DNA of 64,000 nt from Agarophyton chilense (taxonomy: Eukaryota; Rhodophyta; Florideophyceae; Gracilariales; Gracilariaceae), in contig JARGXX010000098.1 of the NCBI GenBank assembly GCA_030374765.1, positions 868,001 through 932,000 on the forward strand, written 5' to 3'. The notes under the pieces were generated by a model that worked only from the letters and a program-made list of their open reading frames with translations, ran no database searches and was not told the origin of the DNA. Shown piece after piece: positions 1-12,416 of the stretch (position 1 is the first letter of the stretch; every line of letters starts with the position of its first letter). Made by a program: the position numbers and the translations under genes.

Positions 1-3000
1 TTTTGTCCCTGGCATCTGGAATTAACGTCGCCATAACCAGAACTGCCCTGGCCACACCGCTGATTCTGTGCGGTCTTGCGGGTGAGGTCAACGCGACACC
101 GCCCGTTCTTGCTGCTTCTTTGGCGGCTGTATTCGCTACTTACTATATGGTACGTGTTGCAGTACGAATTACAACTTGTGTTTTTTTGGTTGCTCGTCCA
201 TATTATCGCTTCTCACACTGACTTTTTGTTTTCTACGTCCTTTGTTAACTGTATGCAGCCGTTCATTTTTGCTCAGCAAGGACGCGAAGATATTTTTGAG
301 TCTCAACTGCACAAGTATACCTTCCACAACAAATGGGGAGAAAAAGGAGAAAATCCTTACGTGGAAACTTCCACTGTTGACTTGTCGGATGTGGAAAGCC
401 AAGCTACTTCTCAGTAAAATGTCGATCGGGTGGAACTCACTTGGCGCAACTTTCTTACCAGCAAAGATGTCTGAACTTCCAAACACCGAATACTGGTTTG
501 GCTGGCTTTGAGGCTGGTATGAAATAACCAACGTTGCTCTTGGGTTGCACCCGGTGGGTGGTAGCAATCTATTAGCTACGTGTAGGAGTCTTTTGCTTGT
601 TTCAACTCCGCTTGCTACATAATTATTTACGTTCATTTTTTTTTTCTCATTTTTCTAACATGTGCGTGAAAACAAAAAAAGGGGTGTCTTTTCTCTACAT
701 GATTCGCCTCCGTTTATCATAGCCGCGCACGCGATGGAGAAACCTTTCTGCGAAGCTTGCAATGCAAAACAAATTCGTGCACTCACAAGAGACGAGCGCC
801 TGATACAGTATCCTTGATGGAGCCAGCGCCAGATGCCAGCGCTTGGTTCCACTGTCTCCATCTCCGACAGAAAGGAAAAGGGTGGCCTGGTTAATTTCAA
901 ATATCAACCTGGCTCAGGCACAAGTTGACTGTACGCTAAGGTTCCAAGAACGGCAACCTGCAGCTTCGCTCGCTCTCTTGGGCTCAGGGCAACATTCGAG
1001 ATGCGAGTATCGCTCAGTGGTTGCACTCACAACCCAGGAAGTAGCCATTCGTGTGTTTGGCCTTGGCAATAATTTGTGAGTACAGGCCATTTCCTGCGGT
1101 CGTAATTTGAACTGGCCCGCACTTATAGGGAGATTAGAGTCGGTGCTTACAGAGTAGGAGGGGATATTGTTGAAACGGACTCCGCTCAGTTGGTGTGAAA
1201 ATACATCCAGAAGGGTTTTCACATAGAAAACTCTTTTTGCGGCAAATGAGGGTTGCTTCGTAACTTACGAGGTAGAGGAAGGATGGCTTGAAGGAAACAA
1301 GGATGTCGTTTTTCTCTCCACCTGACGAAGTCCACCCACATACGAAGGGTCCCAAAAAAAAAGTTCAACCAAAGCCCAATGAGCGTCGCAATTCTGCTGT
1401 CAGCGATCTACACGAAGCTACGAGTGCATTTCGTACAATATGAAGGTAAGATACATTGCTACCTGCTTCATATATAGTACGCGTTCGTTGCTTGCAACGT
1501 TCTTGATTCCATCGTGTCACGGTGATATGAGGAAAATTTTGCACTACACGAAAAGCACAAAGTTTCGACACATGTCAAAATAACATAACAGCAAACGTCT
1601 ATTTGACACACCACGAAGGTAGCAGCTCAAGCAAACAATCAGGAGACGCAAAAGAAATGCTACGATGGTGGGTACATTTGTGTGTGTAAACTGTATTCAA
1701 TCCTGATATGTAGCTATTGCTGTGGGGTGCCCAAATGCGACGGATGGCCGTTTGCAAGACAAGGAGGCGGGCCACCGATGCGCGGTGGCCCGAAAAGTAG
1801 AAACGCGAGGTACGACCTTCCTCAAAAGTTCAAACAGTGCACTTGTTGAACTTCTAACCTCCAGTACAAAGGTGTATGTGCCAGAACTCTGTTGTCATAT
1901 CTACAGTATATTCTGTAAACACAGAATATAGGCAAAGTGTTAGGATTAACTGGATATATGAAGGTACCTGATTGACAGCTTGAAATGATTCAGATTTCGA
2001 GGAATGCGGAAAAGAATTCATTTCTAGGTTACCCTAGTTTTGGAGCGCAGCTACTCGCGTCCCTGTCGGAACGAGTCCGTCGCCCGACCAGTTGCCCCCA
2101 GAGCGGCGCTCCTGCGCGCGTTTCTGACGCAGCCCCTTCACTGTGATCTCTTCTTGCTTCCACCCTCCATTCCCTCGAATACAGCTTGCGCTGGCTACTT
2201 AGAAATCCCTGCATTATGCAGTCAAGAAGGCGGCTTGGACAAGCTTCAAATCGCCACTTTAACGCCATCAAGCCAAGAAGGCCTTTTGATCCGAAGATTG
2301 AACCGATTTATAATAATAAGTAAGAGCGAGGTGTTAGTGTGAACCATACCGGGTGGGAACTGACTTGGGCGTGAAGAGCTTTTGATCATTTGGATGGATT
2401 CTGCAAGAATTCTGTACGAAGTGCTAGATGTGATATCAAACAATTGGCTCACACTTGGCGATGTGATGTACTCTTAGTTAACGTCTTGTGGTGGTTGATG
2501 ACAGATATTCAAAGTGGCAGAGCTCGCATGCCAAAGTCAATCCGGAGATATGTACAGTACGAGCAGAGATCGCACGCGGAAAGCATAGAGACTTACGCAA
2601 CCAAACACATCTCACTTGAACGCCGATCCACCGAAGCCTCACGGCAGTAGAGCGGTGCCGCTAAGAGGAGCGAGCACATGAGACTGAGAAGCGGTCGTGG
2701 TCACGCTCGTGACAAAGGCAAAACCATCCAAAACATTTTGAAACTTGTGCAGAAAAGCTGCTAAAGGGATACTGTACCCTTCGAGACCGTCGTAGCGACG
2801 GTAGCCCTCGATAACCTACAGTACTGTAGTGCCGCAATCTGGGCCCAGTTGTGCGTTTTTTTGCTACACTTATAATAGCCTCTGGCGCTACTTTTTCATC
2901 CCCCACCAAGTTGAAAAGAATCAAGCAATCCTCAGTTTTTCCCCGTTGCGAGTGCTTGGCTTCTTCGCACTTTCGGAGCTTTGAGACCGGCCTATGCGTG

Positions 3001-6000
3001 GTATGTTGGACTCGAGATGGAATTCGTTCGTTATAGCGGGTACAGACCGAGGTGTATGGCACCGCATTCGGAACGGCCTATTTATCCCATTTGTACCTGT
3101 ACCTGCACAAGCGCTCAAGAAGGATTATTCTTCTCGCAAATACCTCGCCTGGTTACGTCCTAAGAGAACTAATTTTAATGGGAAACACATGATGAAAGTG
3201 GTTCTTGAAACCCCCTTCACACGCGTTTTCGGCTTTAGTTTCGCCCTCCAACATGGAGATGGTGATGAGCAACTTTCCATTCTAGCCCTGGAGTTGATAG
3301 AAAACTAATTATCAGAGGGTCTGAAAGAGTTTTTGAGGATTCGGCTGAATTTGGCAAAAGAAGGCCTACATGTGGAAAGAACGTATGCCTCCATGAAAAG
3401 TGTGACGCTATCAAACTCGTTGCAGGTTTATTAATTCTATGCGACGTGGAGACAGTGTGCGCAGCTTCGAATTGAGAAACCTTAGCTACCTAGGGTACAA
3501 AAAATAAAGCCTGGACGATGAGCGAAGAAAAGCTCTCGGGGCATCGATCCACTGGCCTGTTTTTGTTCTTGCGGGCGAGCGATAGGTGCAAAGTCTCGCA
3601 GATCCGCATAAAAAGCGATGGGAAGAAGCCAGGGAGTTTACACCGATGCTGCTGTTCGCCGCTCGGACATGGCCCATCTCAATCCTCTCGACTAGGGAAT
3701 GTTCGTCTATTCTTGGAAGATTAACGTTTCCGCCCAATCGCGTTTCTACCTGGCCTATCGCTTTTTCTTGCAAGATGTCTCACGAAGACAACGATGAAGT
3801 AAGGGAACAGAAACTATTTTTATCGGTGAGGATTTCGATAAAGAGAAGCTTTCTGAGCTTGATTCATGTTCGCTTTCATGTCTATCTCTATATCTTCATC
3901 ATCCACAGCCTATCAAGACATCAAGCCTTCATAAATCCAATATTCAACCTTGAATAGAATAATAACAGATCTAATGCTTGCGGGTTATCTTATTGCGTAC
4001 ATCGTCGAAGTCGTCGTCGTCTGGCTCTTTCATTGTACCACCTTTCATCATCTTCATTCCCAAATAGTGGAGTCCCGGGGAGTCTCTGATATAATATGTG
4101 AAGGTAGATGAGTGTCGAAAGCTGCTCTCTTGATGAAATAAAATACTGTTGTCGTCTTGGCTTTCGTTTTCCAAAAATTTTAGACCACCGTAATGATATC
4201 TTTGACACAAATTTTATGGTATTTTCAAAGAGATAGTGAAGCTTTTCCAACAAATGGCTCCTCATTTTTTCAAAAGAAGACCCTAAAAGTGGCGATCTCT
4301 GTATTTTCTACAAAGTAGAGTGACTTATTCAAGAGTGACTATCAATCTCTATCGATCTCCTCTTTTGTCTAAAATTCCAGCTTGATGTCTTTATCTATAA
4401 GTTGTAATTCCAGAGGGCTGTTGCAAAGCAGTAGTTTAGGATGTAGAGCTTTACACCGAGAGTTTCTTTTATCCCAGGAAAGAAGGAAAGTGGTGGAAAC
4501 TGCATATATGAATGGTCTGCTGCTTATCAATATTACGCAGACTTTTTGCAAAATCGTTTTTGTATTGAAGTTAGAGCAAACATATAAAAGGAATTAGTTT
4601 TAAACCTAGCAATATTCATACATTTTGGGATAAGGGATGCAGCTTCTACAATGATTGCTGCATCTTTTTGGAAACTGAAGAGTATCTCTTGTACACAAAG
4701 AAAATTTTCATTTTATTTATTTTGTTAAGTTCTTCAAAATGACCTGATATGAAATGAAATGTCAGAAAACCTCCCCCGCCCCACTTTCCACGATATAACT
4801 GTTTCCATCTGTTAAAATAAAAGCTTGACTTCTTACCAATTCGAGAGACGAATAACATCTTTTTATCCAAAGTGTGAAAGACGCACGCTCTCTTCTTCCC
4901 ACTTTCAAGGGTACATGCTTAACAATTACAACTACCAGTTCACTCCAGTAGTGTTATGATACGCCGGTAATGCATAGTTGGAAAATGCCACCTTCAAAAA
5001 TCAGGCAACATTGATGCCTCGATGAAGCCGTACCACAACGTATTTTTGTATTCAGAGCTCGTCAGAATGAGAAATGCTGCGAGCTAGTTTTCAGTTTTAG
5101 TAGCAATTTCACCCTAATTAGTTTCTACCCCCCGAAATGCATCCGCATTATAAATACTCCGTCTCTCAACGATCGATACCTTAATCGAGAGCGAGTGAGA
5201 GAGACGGCAAAACAAGACGTCAAGAACCGCAATAAACAAAGGGTTAAAGTAATGTGAGGCGTTGAGGAACGAACCGTAATTCTCAAGAGACAACCAAACA
5301 GTATACGAAGCACGCTCCGAAGTGAGGTATGTTTTCTTACCGAGGAAGGACCCAATCCAAACTAGTGAAATGTTTACCATGTGTGGCCAGTCTGCACCCA
5401 GAGGGATACGTGGCCGGTAAGCGGGGTGTTGCGACGGAACGCAAGAACGCCCGAGAGGATGTAGATAAGGGAACTCACGGCTTAAACCGCGGGAGACCCA
5501 GAGGATATATGTAGGAACCGGACGGGGATATCCGCGAGGAACCTGGGTAGTGGCCGTTGAATGACCCGACAGGGGATCGCCCGAAGGGTAGGAAAATGCG
5601 TAATAGTAAAAGGTGAGAGTTTTTCTGAAAAGATCCGAGAACTCTGCCCTTGGAAGAGGGCGACGGCGGTCACTAAATAAAGAAGCGCCGTTATCATAAT
5701 GAGAGAAATAGCTATACTAAAATAATTGAACCCATATGGAGAAACAGACAGCAAGGTGCATCCTGATGTTGTCATGGATGCACCGTCGGACCTATGGGAT
5801 TGATTGAGGAAGTAGGTATCCCCAGGGGTATCGGCTGGCCACACCATGGAATGACGGGGAGAAAAACAGCATTTTAAAGTACAGACTTGCTGTTCGAGTG
5901 ATTTTAGGTCAGAGCGTATCTAACTGCCAACTGGGGCTTTCTCGATCCAGAGATTAAGTGAGAGCAAGAAACAAAAAAAGAACTGCAAATGCAGAACCGT

Positions 6001-7643
6001 TGAAAAACAAGGGGTCTCCATTGCCACATTTGGACTTCATCTGTTTCCCGATATCTCATAATTTTCATTCGAAAAACATTCCAAGTCGCGCGCCCCTACA
6101 ACAAGGACGCATTAGCAAATCTAAAAAAAGGAGAGACATATGCTCACTTACACGTGCAAAATGCATGTCCAATCCATGCATGAATAGAAGTCGCCAAGAA
6201 ACCACACCCACATGTTCTATTTGGCAGCTTCATTACACCCTGTCCATGGAACAGGAATCAACCCTATGATGAGGTAATTACCATCCTGGCAGCCATACTG
6301 CGGCATGGATCAGCGAGTCCAAAACTCTTCGGCCGCGTCAATATAAAAGCATCATGGTGGAAGCCCATCCTGTTCTACGTTTGTTTACCCATCAAATTCC
6401 TCCCTCATCATTCTAACAAACTTTAAAGGGGCTAAGAGTTATCATCATTGTTCAAACCATGGGCGCTCCATCCAAGCATTCTACTGCCAGCAAACTTAAA
6501 AATCATCTTCCGTCTTTGAATCGCTCTTTGAACCAGCACCCATCATTGGTCGGATTGCCGCCATCGAGTTCCTGCCCAAATTCCTTTGGAAATCAGTATT
6601 ATTCTTCTGGTTTTTTCAACGTTTTTGTCGCTGATGAACACCAAACCTTTTCTCACTATGCTCTACGGGAAACTAGTGCTCCCATTTCGACTGTACCGAT
6701 CCCTCCTTTTCTTCTTCCTCCATGTCTGTTTGATAGTTTTTGATTTTGCCAAGACCCAGAGAGTTGGAAAAAAACGCGTTCATTTGCCCATTCTATTGTG
6801 CTTTTATTCTTCCGGTTCTACTCAAAAAAAATGTACTGATGTTTGCTATAACCCTAGGGAAGGGCAGGGGTGGTGCAGCCGTTGGCAGAACTTGGGTTTT
6901 TCTGGTGACCTTGTAGAAGCACACATGAATAGTGGACGTGAGCACATTGATGTTCAAAGACAACTCTATGATGGTTTAGTATGACATTTTAAGCAATGAT
7001 AGTTCAAACATATTCAATTAAAGGTTTTTTTCTGCATTCTACGTGCTGCTCTATAGAACGGTATTGTAAAAGGCTATTATGGACAAGATCTTCAGGGGAA
7101 CTTCTTTGCTCAAAAGAGGAAAAACTGAAGATTTTCGATGCAATAAAAGAAGTCAAAGACGGAGGCGATACCAAAAGAAATGGAAATAAATATACACAAA
7201 CTGTTGTCGCTGTCGTGCTGAACCAGAAACGATAAGTGCTGGGTAGACTAAATCAGCATAGTCTCGTCAGGTTCCTTGGATAGGACGTTAGCGTGGGTAG
7301 CGCTCTCGTTACGCAGTTTAGTGTAGGTGAAACTTGAGCCCAGATTTCCGGCAACTCGCTGGGCTATCCAGCGTATGGATCACATGATCCTATTTAAGGT
7401 GCAATAGAAATCACAATGCAAGCGAACGAACGGGCAGGCGTTTGATTGAACTTCCCCTTGCGTCTGCCTCCCTCCGATACGAAATTTTGTTCAATCGACC
7501 GTCCAACTCTTCTTACTTCTGCCTCTGCAACATGGCAGGCAACGCGTGCGGTGATGAGCGCATTACTGCGGCGTCAAGGAGCAGATATGAAATCTTTATC
7601 CGTCCCTTATTGGAAGTAAGAGGAAGAGTACTACGAGTCAGCG
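1..7643. other. No supported gene; AT-rich intergenic DNA
   Basis: Only short open frames occur on both strands, with no recognisable domain, no consistent frame across neighbouring frames and no repeated ends that I could match elsewhere in the window. Several homopolymer A/T stretches are present. It may hold untranslated or very decayed transposon sequence, but I see nothing that supports a gene. Confidence 0.5.
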
Positions 7644-7646
7644 TCA

Positions 7647-8228
7647 GTGAGCCATAAGGAATTGGATCCGGCTCAACAGGATCAGTTTGATCGACCACTC
7701 AAAGAAGTTGAGGAGAAACGGATTGGGATAATGAGGCCCATCAAAACAGCCGCAAAACGAATAGAAACGACTAAGGCTTTTGTGGCTGTCCCCGGTACGA
7801 ATGGCGACGACGGCCCTGTTCAAGAGTTGCCTGAACAGTACCCTACCGCATACCAACGTTGCCACCGTTTTGAGACAGCGATTCGAGAACCCCTAAAGAC
7901 CACTTCGAGTACCTTGGACAGGGTGGAGGCTCTGTTGTCGGCGCATGAGGTGCCGCAGGATCGCTGGTATCCGGATCTCCTCGCCATATTGAATGGCTTC
8001 GAAAGGCAATGGGCTGAAAGCAACCTTGACGGACTCGACTGGGAGCATAAGCGCTCCCGATTCCAACACATCTTTGAATCGGTGGCGATCAGAGACAAGC
8101 TTGTGCGCAAGTTGAAAAAGATCTCAAAAGCCTCCTCAGAATCGGGCCAAGAGTATAGTGATATGTGTACAAGCCTCATACCCGTACCAATGTTACATGT
8201 TCAACTCTGCGTTGACAGAGACTGGTAG
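7647..8228 (+). pseudogene. Retrotransposon gag-like remnant
   Basis: A 193-codon open frame whose second half reads like an LTR-retrotransposon capsid: RWYPDLLAIL, then a Trp-containing helix, then WEHKRSRFQHIFES and IRDKL, followed by SGQEYSDM. This matches the usual gag order (W..LL..L...W, F...F, then a YS motif). No zinc knuckle, protease or RT follows, and no flanking LTR was found, so it is an isolated fragment. The frame begins at a non-ATG codon and simply ends at a stop after the YS motif, so the coordinates are those of the open frame rather than of a gene. The family assignment rests on motif resemblance only. Confidence 0.5.
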
Positions 8229-8659
8229 CAATTGCGACATGGTGTCAGCGAATAAGACACATTGATTCAGGTGCAAGGAAAATGTTGCAAGTGAATGCTA
8301 TACTGAGTGCAAAACGGAGCCCGGAGATGTAAGCAATGTTATCATTATGTTGCACCTTATCTGCTACTGTCGATAGAACGAGCAATTCGGCAACGAGCAT
8401 GACGTAACAACCTTCAATCAATTGAAGAAATTGAATGAAGGTGAACACTGCCTACAGGTTACCATACCATCTTCCAGACCCTCTTCTCGTAGCTGCAATA
8501 TCAAGGAAAATACCCAATAAATATACCAGCTCCTATCAGTCTCAGTGAGAGGGGGCAATGATCAAGGTGCCCGATCTCCTCGCCGGCGTCTGCTCCTTGG
8601 CGTGGGTAAACTCACTCCTGCAAAAGTTTCCGTAGTGCGCGAGCGTACGCTAACCATCA

Positions 8660-8757
8660 CATTAGAACAATGCAGCAGGGCGGTAGGCGGCGTTAGCATT
8701 AGAACAATGCAAGAGAACGGTAGGCTGCGTTCGCATTAGAACAATGCAACAGGACGG
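8660..8757. repeat. 37-bp tandem repeat, about 2.6 copies
   Basis: The unit begins CATTAGAACAATGCA and ends near GGTAGGCNGCGTT. Copies start at 8660, 8697 and 8734; the third breaks off after about 24 bases. Copies differ by a few substitutions only. It lies in non-coding DNA between 8229 and 9155, where nothing else was recognised. Confidence 0.75.
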
Positions 8758-9155
8758 AGAAGACAACGAAAGGCAAACTCAGAGGACAGGGATCGAAGGG
8801 ACAGTGGTAATAGAGAGGGGAGACGATGAGTATAAAACGAGAGACAGAACGAGAGACGGGAGGAAATGAAGACCAGAATAAAGCGAAGAAGAAGAGAGAA
8901 ATCTTCCGGCTTGTGCCGATACTTTTTCACGTAGAAGATTCATCATGTTGCTGAAATCCGATGCTCTCAGAACCGGACGTCAAAATATTGACAAAATATT
9001 GGTACCAGTGTACATCCAGGGAGTGGGAATTGTGTTACAAAACCTGATGCACGTAACAAGAGCCACAACTCTCTACATATGAGAGCAGACCAGTCAAGGA
9101 ACCCCAACGGTATCCATCGCTTACGAAATTGCCAGCACAATCACACCACATAGTG

Positions 9156-9819
9156 CCTATAAGACCATTGGCCTTTTATGAGGCCAATTGGAATCTTATG
9201 ACGCCATATATTTACATCATTGATAGATTCTGTAAAAATTATCAATATAACTAAAGTTTTGCGCCTAGATGTTTTCAATGCTCTCTTCTGCTCTTGTATA
9301 AACCTCCAACACAACATAAGATATTCCACACCTTGTTAACAACTTCTTTTTTGCTCCGATCTGTCACGATTGATTTAATATCTAACCAACCACTAATCCC
9401 CGACTTGTAGGTTTAAAAATAAGGGACACCCGTGCACGCCTCGTTACATCAGAGAGCGACTGTAAAAGCTTCTTCGGCAAAAAATGAAAAACAAAACTCG
9501 TTAGCGGATATGTGACAAAAGTCCAATTTGTTGTCAGAAATGATCGTCAACACACTTTGATTACAATAAAATCTGAGCTAGCTGGTCAGGAGAAGCTCTG
9601 CACTCTAACATTTTGAAATTTCAGAGCTATTGATCATGTCATAGTTCAACAAAACTCTCAAGAAGCCGGCCTACTTAATTCAAAGACAAATATTTGTCAA
9701 AACCTAATGAAGTTTCAATAAATGGGGTCATTATACTGTCACGGATTATGATGAAAGAAAAAATACGAATACTATCAATTTTGTAATTATGGCCTCATAT
9801 GAAGCCAATGGTTTTATGG
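9156..9819. mobile_element. MITE-like element with palindromic terminal repeats (copy 1)
   Basis: The left end (from 9156) reads CCTATAAGACCATTGG followed by GCC..TATGAGGCC; the right end (to 9819), reverse-complemented, reads CCATAAAACCATTGG followed by GCTTCATATGAGGCC. These are imperfect terminal inverted repeats of about 40 bp containing a GGCCTCATATGAGGCC-type palindrome. The interior is AT-rich and has no ORF. The same ends occur around 28,036-29,056. No convincing target-site duplication was identified, so the exact boundaries are approximate. Confidence 0.5.
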
Positions 9820-10439
9820 TAATTCGTAGTGTAGAAAATCACTCACGGAGCGGATTTGAAATGTAAAGAGCCGATGAGTAGGAATAAATAGATATTTGCT
9901 ACTACCTAATTCTAAGAGCGATACTGGTGCCGTGAAGAGACTTCATATGTGTCACAATACAACCAGTACCCTCACATACGTCATAATTGTTGGGTACCTT
10001 GCTCAAAACGGGGCTTTTATAGAGCATAGAGGAATGAAGATTAGCTGTGTTGACACCAATATGTTGCCTTTCTCAGTTTTTGACAGTGCCAACCACCAAC
10101 ATAGTTCGAAAGATCTCAGAGTTTAGAATGGGTGTGGAAAGACTACCTCTATCTTTATTCATGTGGTAATTGCCGAATGGAACTAGAATTAGAGAGAAGT
10201 GAATGGCCGTCGTGGTCAAGATTAAAACGTAGAATAACCACTGAGGGAAGAGAAGTGCCGTGTTTGGGCTCTGCATTATCTTAATACTCAATCTTGCTCA
10301 TATGTTCCAATTTTGTACAAATAGGTGAAATATGAAAATTAGCATCAAGATAGTAAACAGCATGACTTAAATTACGCTCAGCAGATGTGGTAATGTGCCG
10401 AGGCCAAGCTCGGTGGGCCTAAAAAGAGCCAATGAAAGA
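9820..10439. other. No supported gene
   Basis: Short frames only. Its right part may be a further decayed continuation of the minus-strand copia fragment next to it, but I could not recognise any RT motif. Confidence 0.4.
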
Positions 10440-11102
10440 TTATTCGTTACTTGAGAAAAAAATACCAGTGCCATGGTCTATTGTAGAAGTTTTCTCTAGA
10501 TAGTTTGTCATGAAACTAAGGTTGGAATGAGGTAAGCCAGTAATTGCACTCGTTGTGGTAACGTGGCGAAAGACAATGTTGGGAGAAGAGAAAGACAAAA
10601 CATCAGTTTCGACTTCAGTATTGGAGTTTGAAGACAAATTCGGACAAGAATATGTCTTCGTATTGTCAGAATGGGTGATAGAAACTGGATAGTCTTGACT
10701 GAGAGAGAGGTCCAAAAAGTCATTCTCGACGAATCGGACTTGTTGGGGGGTGATGACTTCCTGGCATTAGTAGATTACGGTGCATTCTTTCTTTCGTATT
10801 ACAAAGATTAAGGGCATCTATAAGTAGTGGTTCCATCTTTAGGATGCTGGAATTATTGGGTTTGACTGAATAACAGCAGCCAAATGGTCCAAAATGCTTT
10901 ACATATTGGGGGGGTCCAACAAACAATTTCATGAGAGGCGAAAGTCCTGTGTTTCTGTTATACACAATATTCTTGGCTGATAGGACATGCCGGAGCGAGG
11001 TAGACCACTATTAAAAACCTAGAGGACCCTGCATTCCACTGAAACGGATACGACTCATAGGGAGAGCAATGTTTCGTTCAACAGAGCCATTGGAAGGAGT
11101 TG
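10440..11102 (-). pseudogene. Decayed Ty1/copia integrase fragment
   Basis: Read on the minus strand from about 11,100, the sequence gives NGSVERN (the region holding the integrase catalytic Glu), then MSRIRFSGMQGPL, then YNRNTGLSP and a GPP.YVKHFGPFGC stretch, which is the typical end of a copia integrase core (NR.SP...F.GPP...H...FGC). A further open frame (10,715-10,440) would correspond to the poorly conserved linker before RT. Several stops and frame changes interrupt it. The fragment seems to be cut at its upstream end by the LTR-like sequence starting near 11,112. Confidence 0.6.
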
Positions 11103-11111
11103 AAAGTAAAG

Positions 11112-11364
11112 TGTTGGACATGAATAACCCATCTCTTTTGTGTTCTCTTTGTGTAATATAGTATTACGTGACATCCATTTATTGTTATTACGTAGCAACC
11201 GCTTATTACAAATTCATATGTTTGAATCCGACTCAAAACATATAAACAGTCACAAACATGTCTATATAAGCTACATAATTTGTGCCGCAACGATAGAAGC
11301 AGGAGTGTTCATAGTTTCAGTGAGTAAACTTGAAGTTAAGTCCTCATTATCTTTCCTCTCTTAC
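11112..11364 (+). repeat. Probable 5' LTR of the decayed gypsy element at 11.4-14.3 kb
   Basis: This block starts TGTTGGACATG and ends CTCTTACA, immediately before TT and a TGGTAGCA sequence that could be a primer-binding site, 41 bases upstream of the gag ATG. It contains a TATATAAG box at 11,263-11,270 suitable as a promoter. No second copy is in the window, so the left boundary is a guess based on the TG...CA rule and on where copia similarity stops. Confidence 0.35.
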
Positions 11365-11405
11365 ATTTGGTAGCATCTAACGATTTAAGAAACATTTGGG
11401 CAGAA

Positions 11406-12416
11406 ATGAGCGCAGTTAGGCGTAGCCGTAGGAACGGTGATGACAACCATGATGTGGAGCAAGCTGATGTTTCACAGTTCCAGCAACAACTGACTGTCTT
11501 GCAAACGACAGTGAAGCAGCAGGCTGATCTCATCAAGACTCTTCAAGCGCAGCTAAACAATGGTCCGAATACTGTCCGAAACCAGAGTAATACTAGCGCC
11601 AATGCTTTCAAGTTTCCGCCGGTTCCGCTTTTCAAAGGGACTAATGCCGACCGCAAGTATGAGCGAGTAAAAAGTTTCTTTTACTCAATCGAAAAGTATG
11701 TAACCTTTTGTAACTACTCTGAACAAAAATTGGTGGCTTTGGCCAAATGTCACTTGCAGGACCGCGCAGCATCGTGGATTCTTCGTTTAGAACGCGAAAA
11801 ACAGAAACCTCAGACGTTTGAAGATTTGAATCATGAGATGATTCATGAATTTGTTTCTACAAACGAGAAAGCTACCGCGCGTGTGCATCTGATGAATATT
11901 AAGCTGAAACATTCAAACGATTTGAAAGAGCATATAGCATCTTTTGAAGACTTGGTTACATTGTGTTTTACTCCAACGAACGAGGCTTACATTTATTTTT
12001 TCAACAGTCTACCCAAGTCGTACAAGAGAAAGTTTGCAGAACGCTTCCCTGATTCCCAACCCCCTAACCGTACAGGTCGTACAAGTAGTCACGTAGCATA
12101 CGACTACGCCGGGACATTGGAGCTCTCAATGAAACTAAGTGGCGAGTTTCAGAATAATACAAACGAGGACAAAAGAGGGTTCGAAAATAAGTAGAGCAAC
12201 AGAGGAAACACGTTCTTCGACTCCAAAAAGGACGCAAATCCTAGCCGAAAGGATGATAACACTGTCAGTTGGGGCCCGGCTAAGAGAAGAGAAAATAATA
12301 TGTACAGGAAGCATGACCGATGTTTCAAGTGTGGACGAAAGGGCTGGAGTGACCTAGACCATCCTTGTCGTGATGACGGCAAAATTCAAACGAACACGAA
12401 CCCAAAAAACGAGTAA
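11406..12416 (+). pseudogene. Ty3/gypsy gag (capsid plus zinc-knuckle region), one in-frame stop
   Basis: The first ATG of the frame is 11,406; the longer open frame upstream has no ATG. An N-terminal Gln-rich coiled coil precedes a capsid-like domain (FPPVPLFKG, a Tyr/Phe-rich helix, AASWILRLEREK, FEDLNHEMIHEF, then DLKEHIASFEDLV). An in-frame TAG at 12,192-12,194 is followed in the same frame by a nucleocapsid-like segment holding RCFKCGRKGW...HPC, a disrupted CCHC knuckle in which Trp replaces the usual His. The gag stop TAA (12,414-12,416) shares its last base with the ATG of the next frame. The product would package element RNA. Confidence 0.8.

Noticed and set aside
8660-8757. CRISPR-like array
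   Set aside because: Units are contiguous without spacers in eukaryotic non-coding DNA; a plain tandem repeat.
11366-11382. TTTGGTAGCATCTAACG as an initiator-Met primer site
   Set aside because: Only about eight bases agree with a typical iMet 3' end; noted in the LTR entry but not called.
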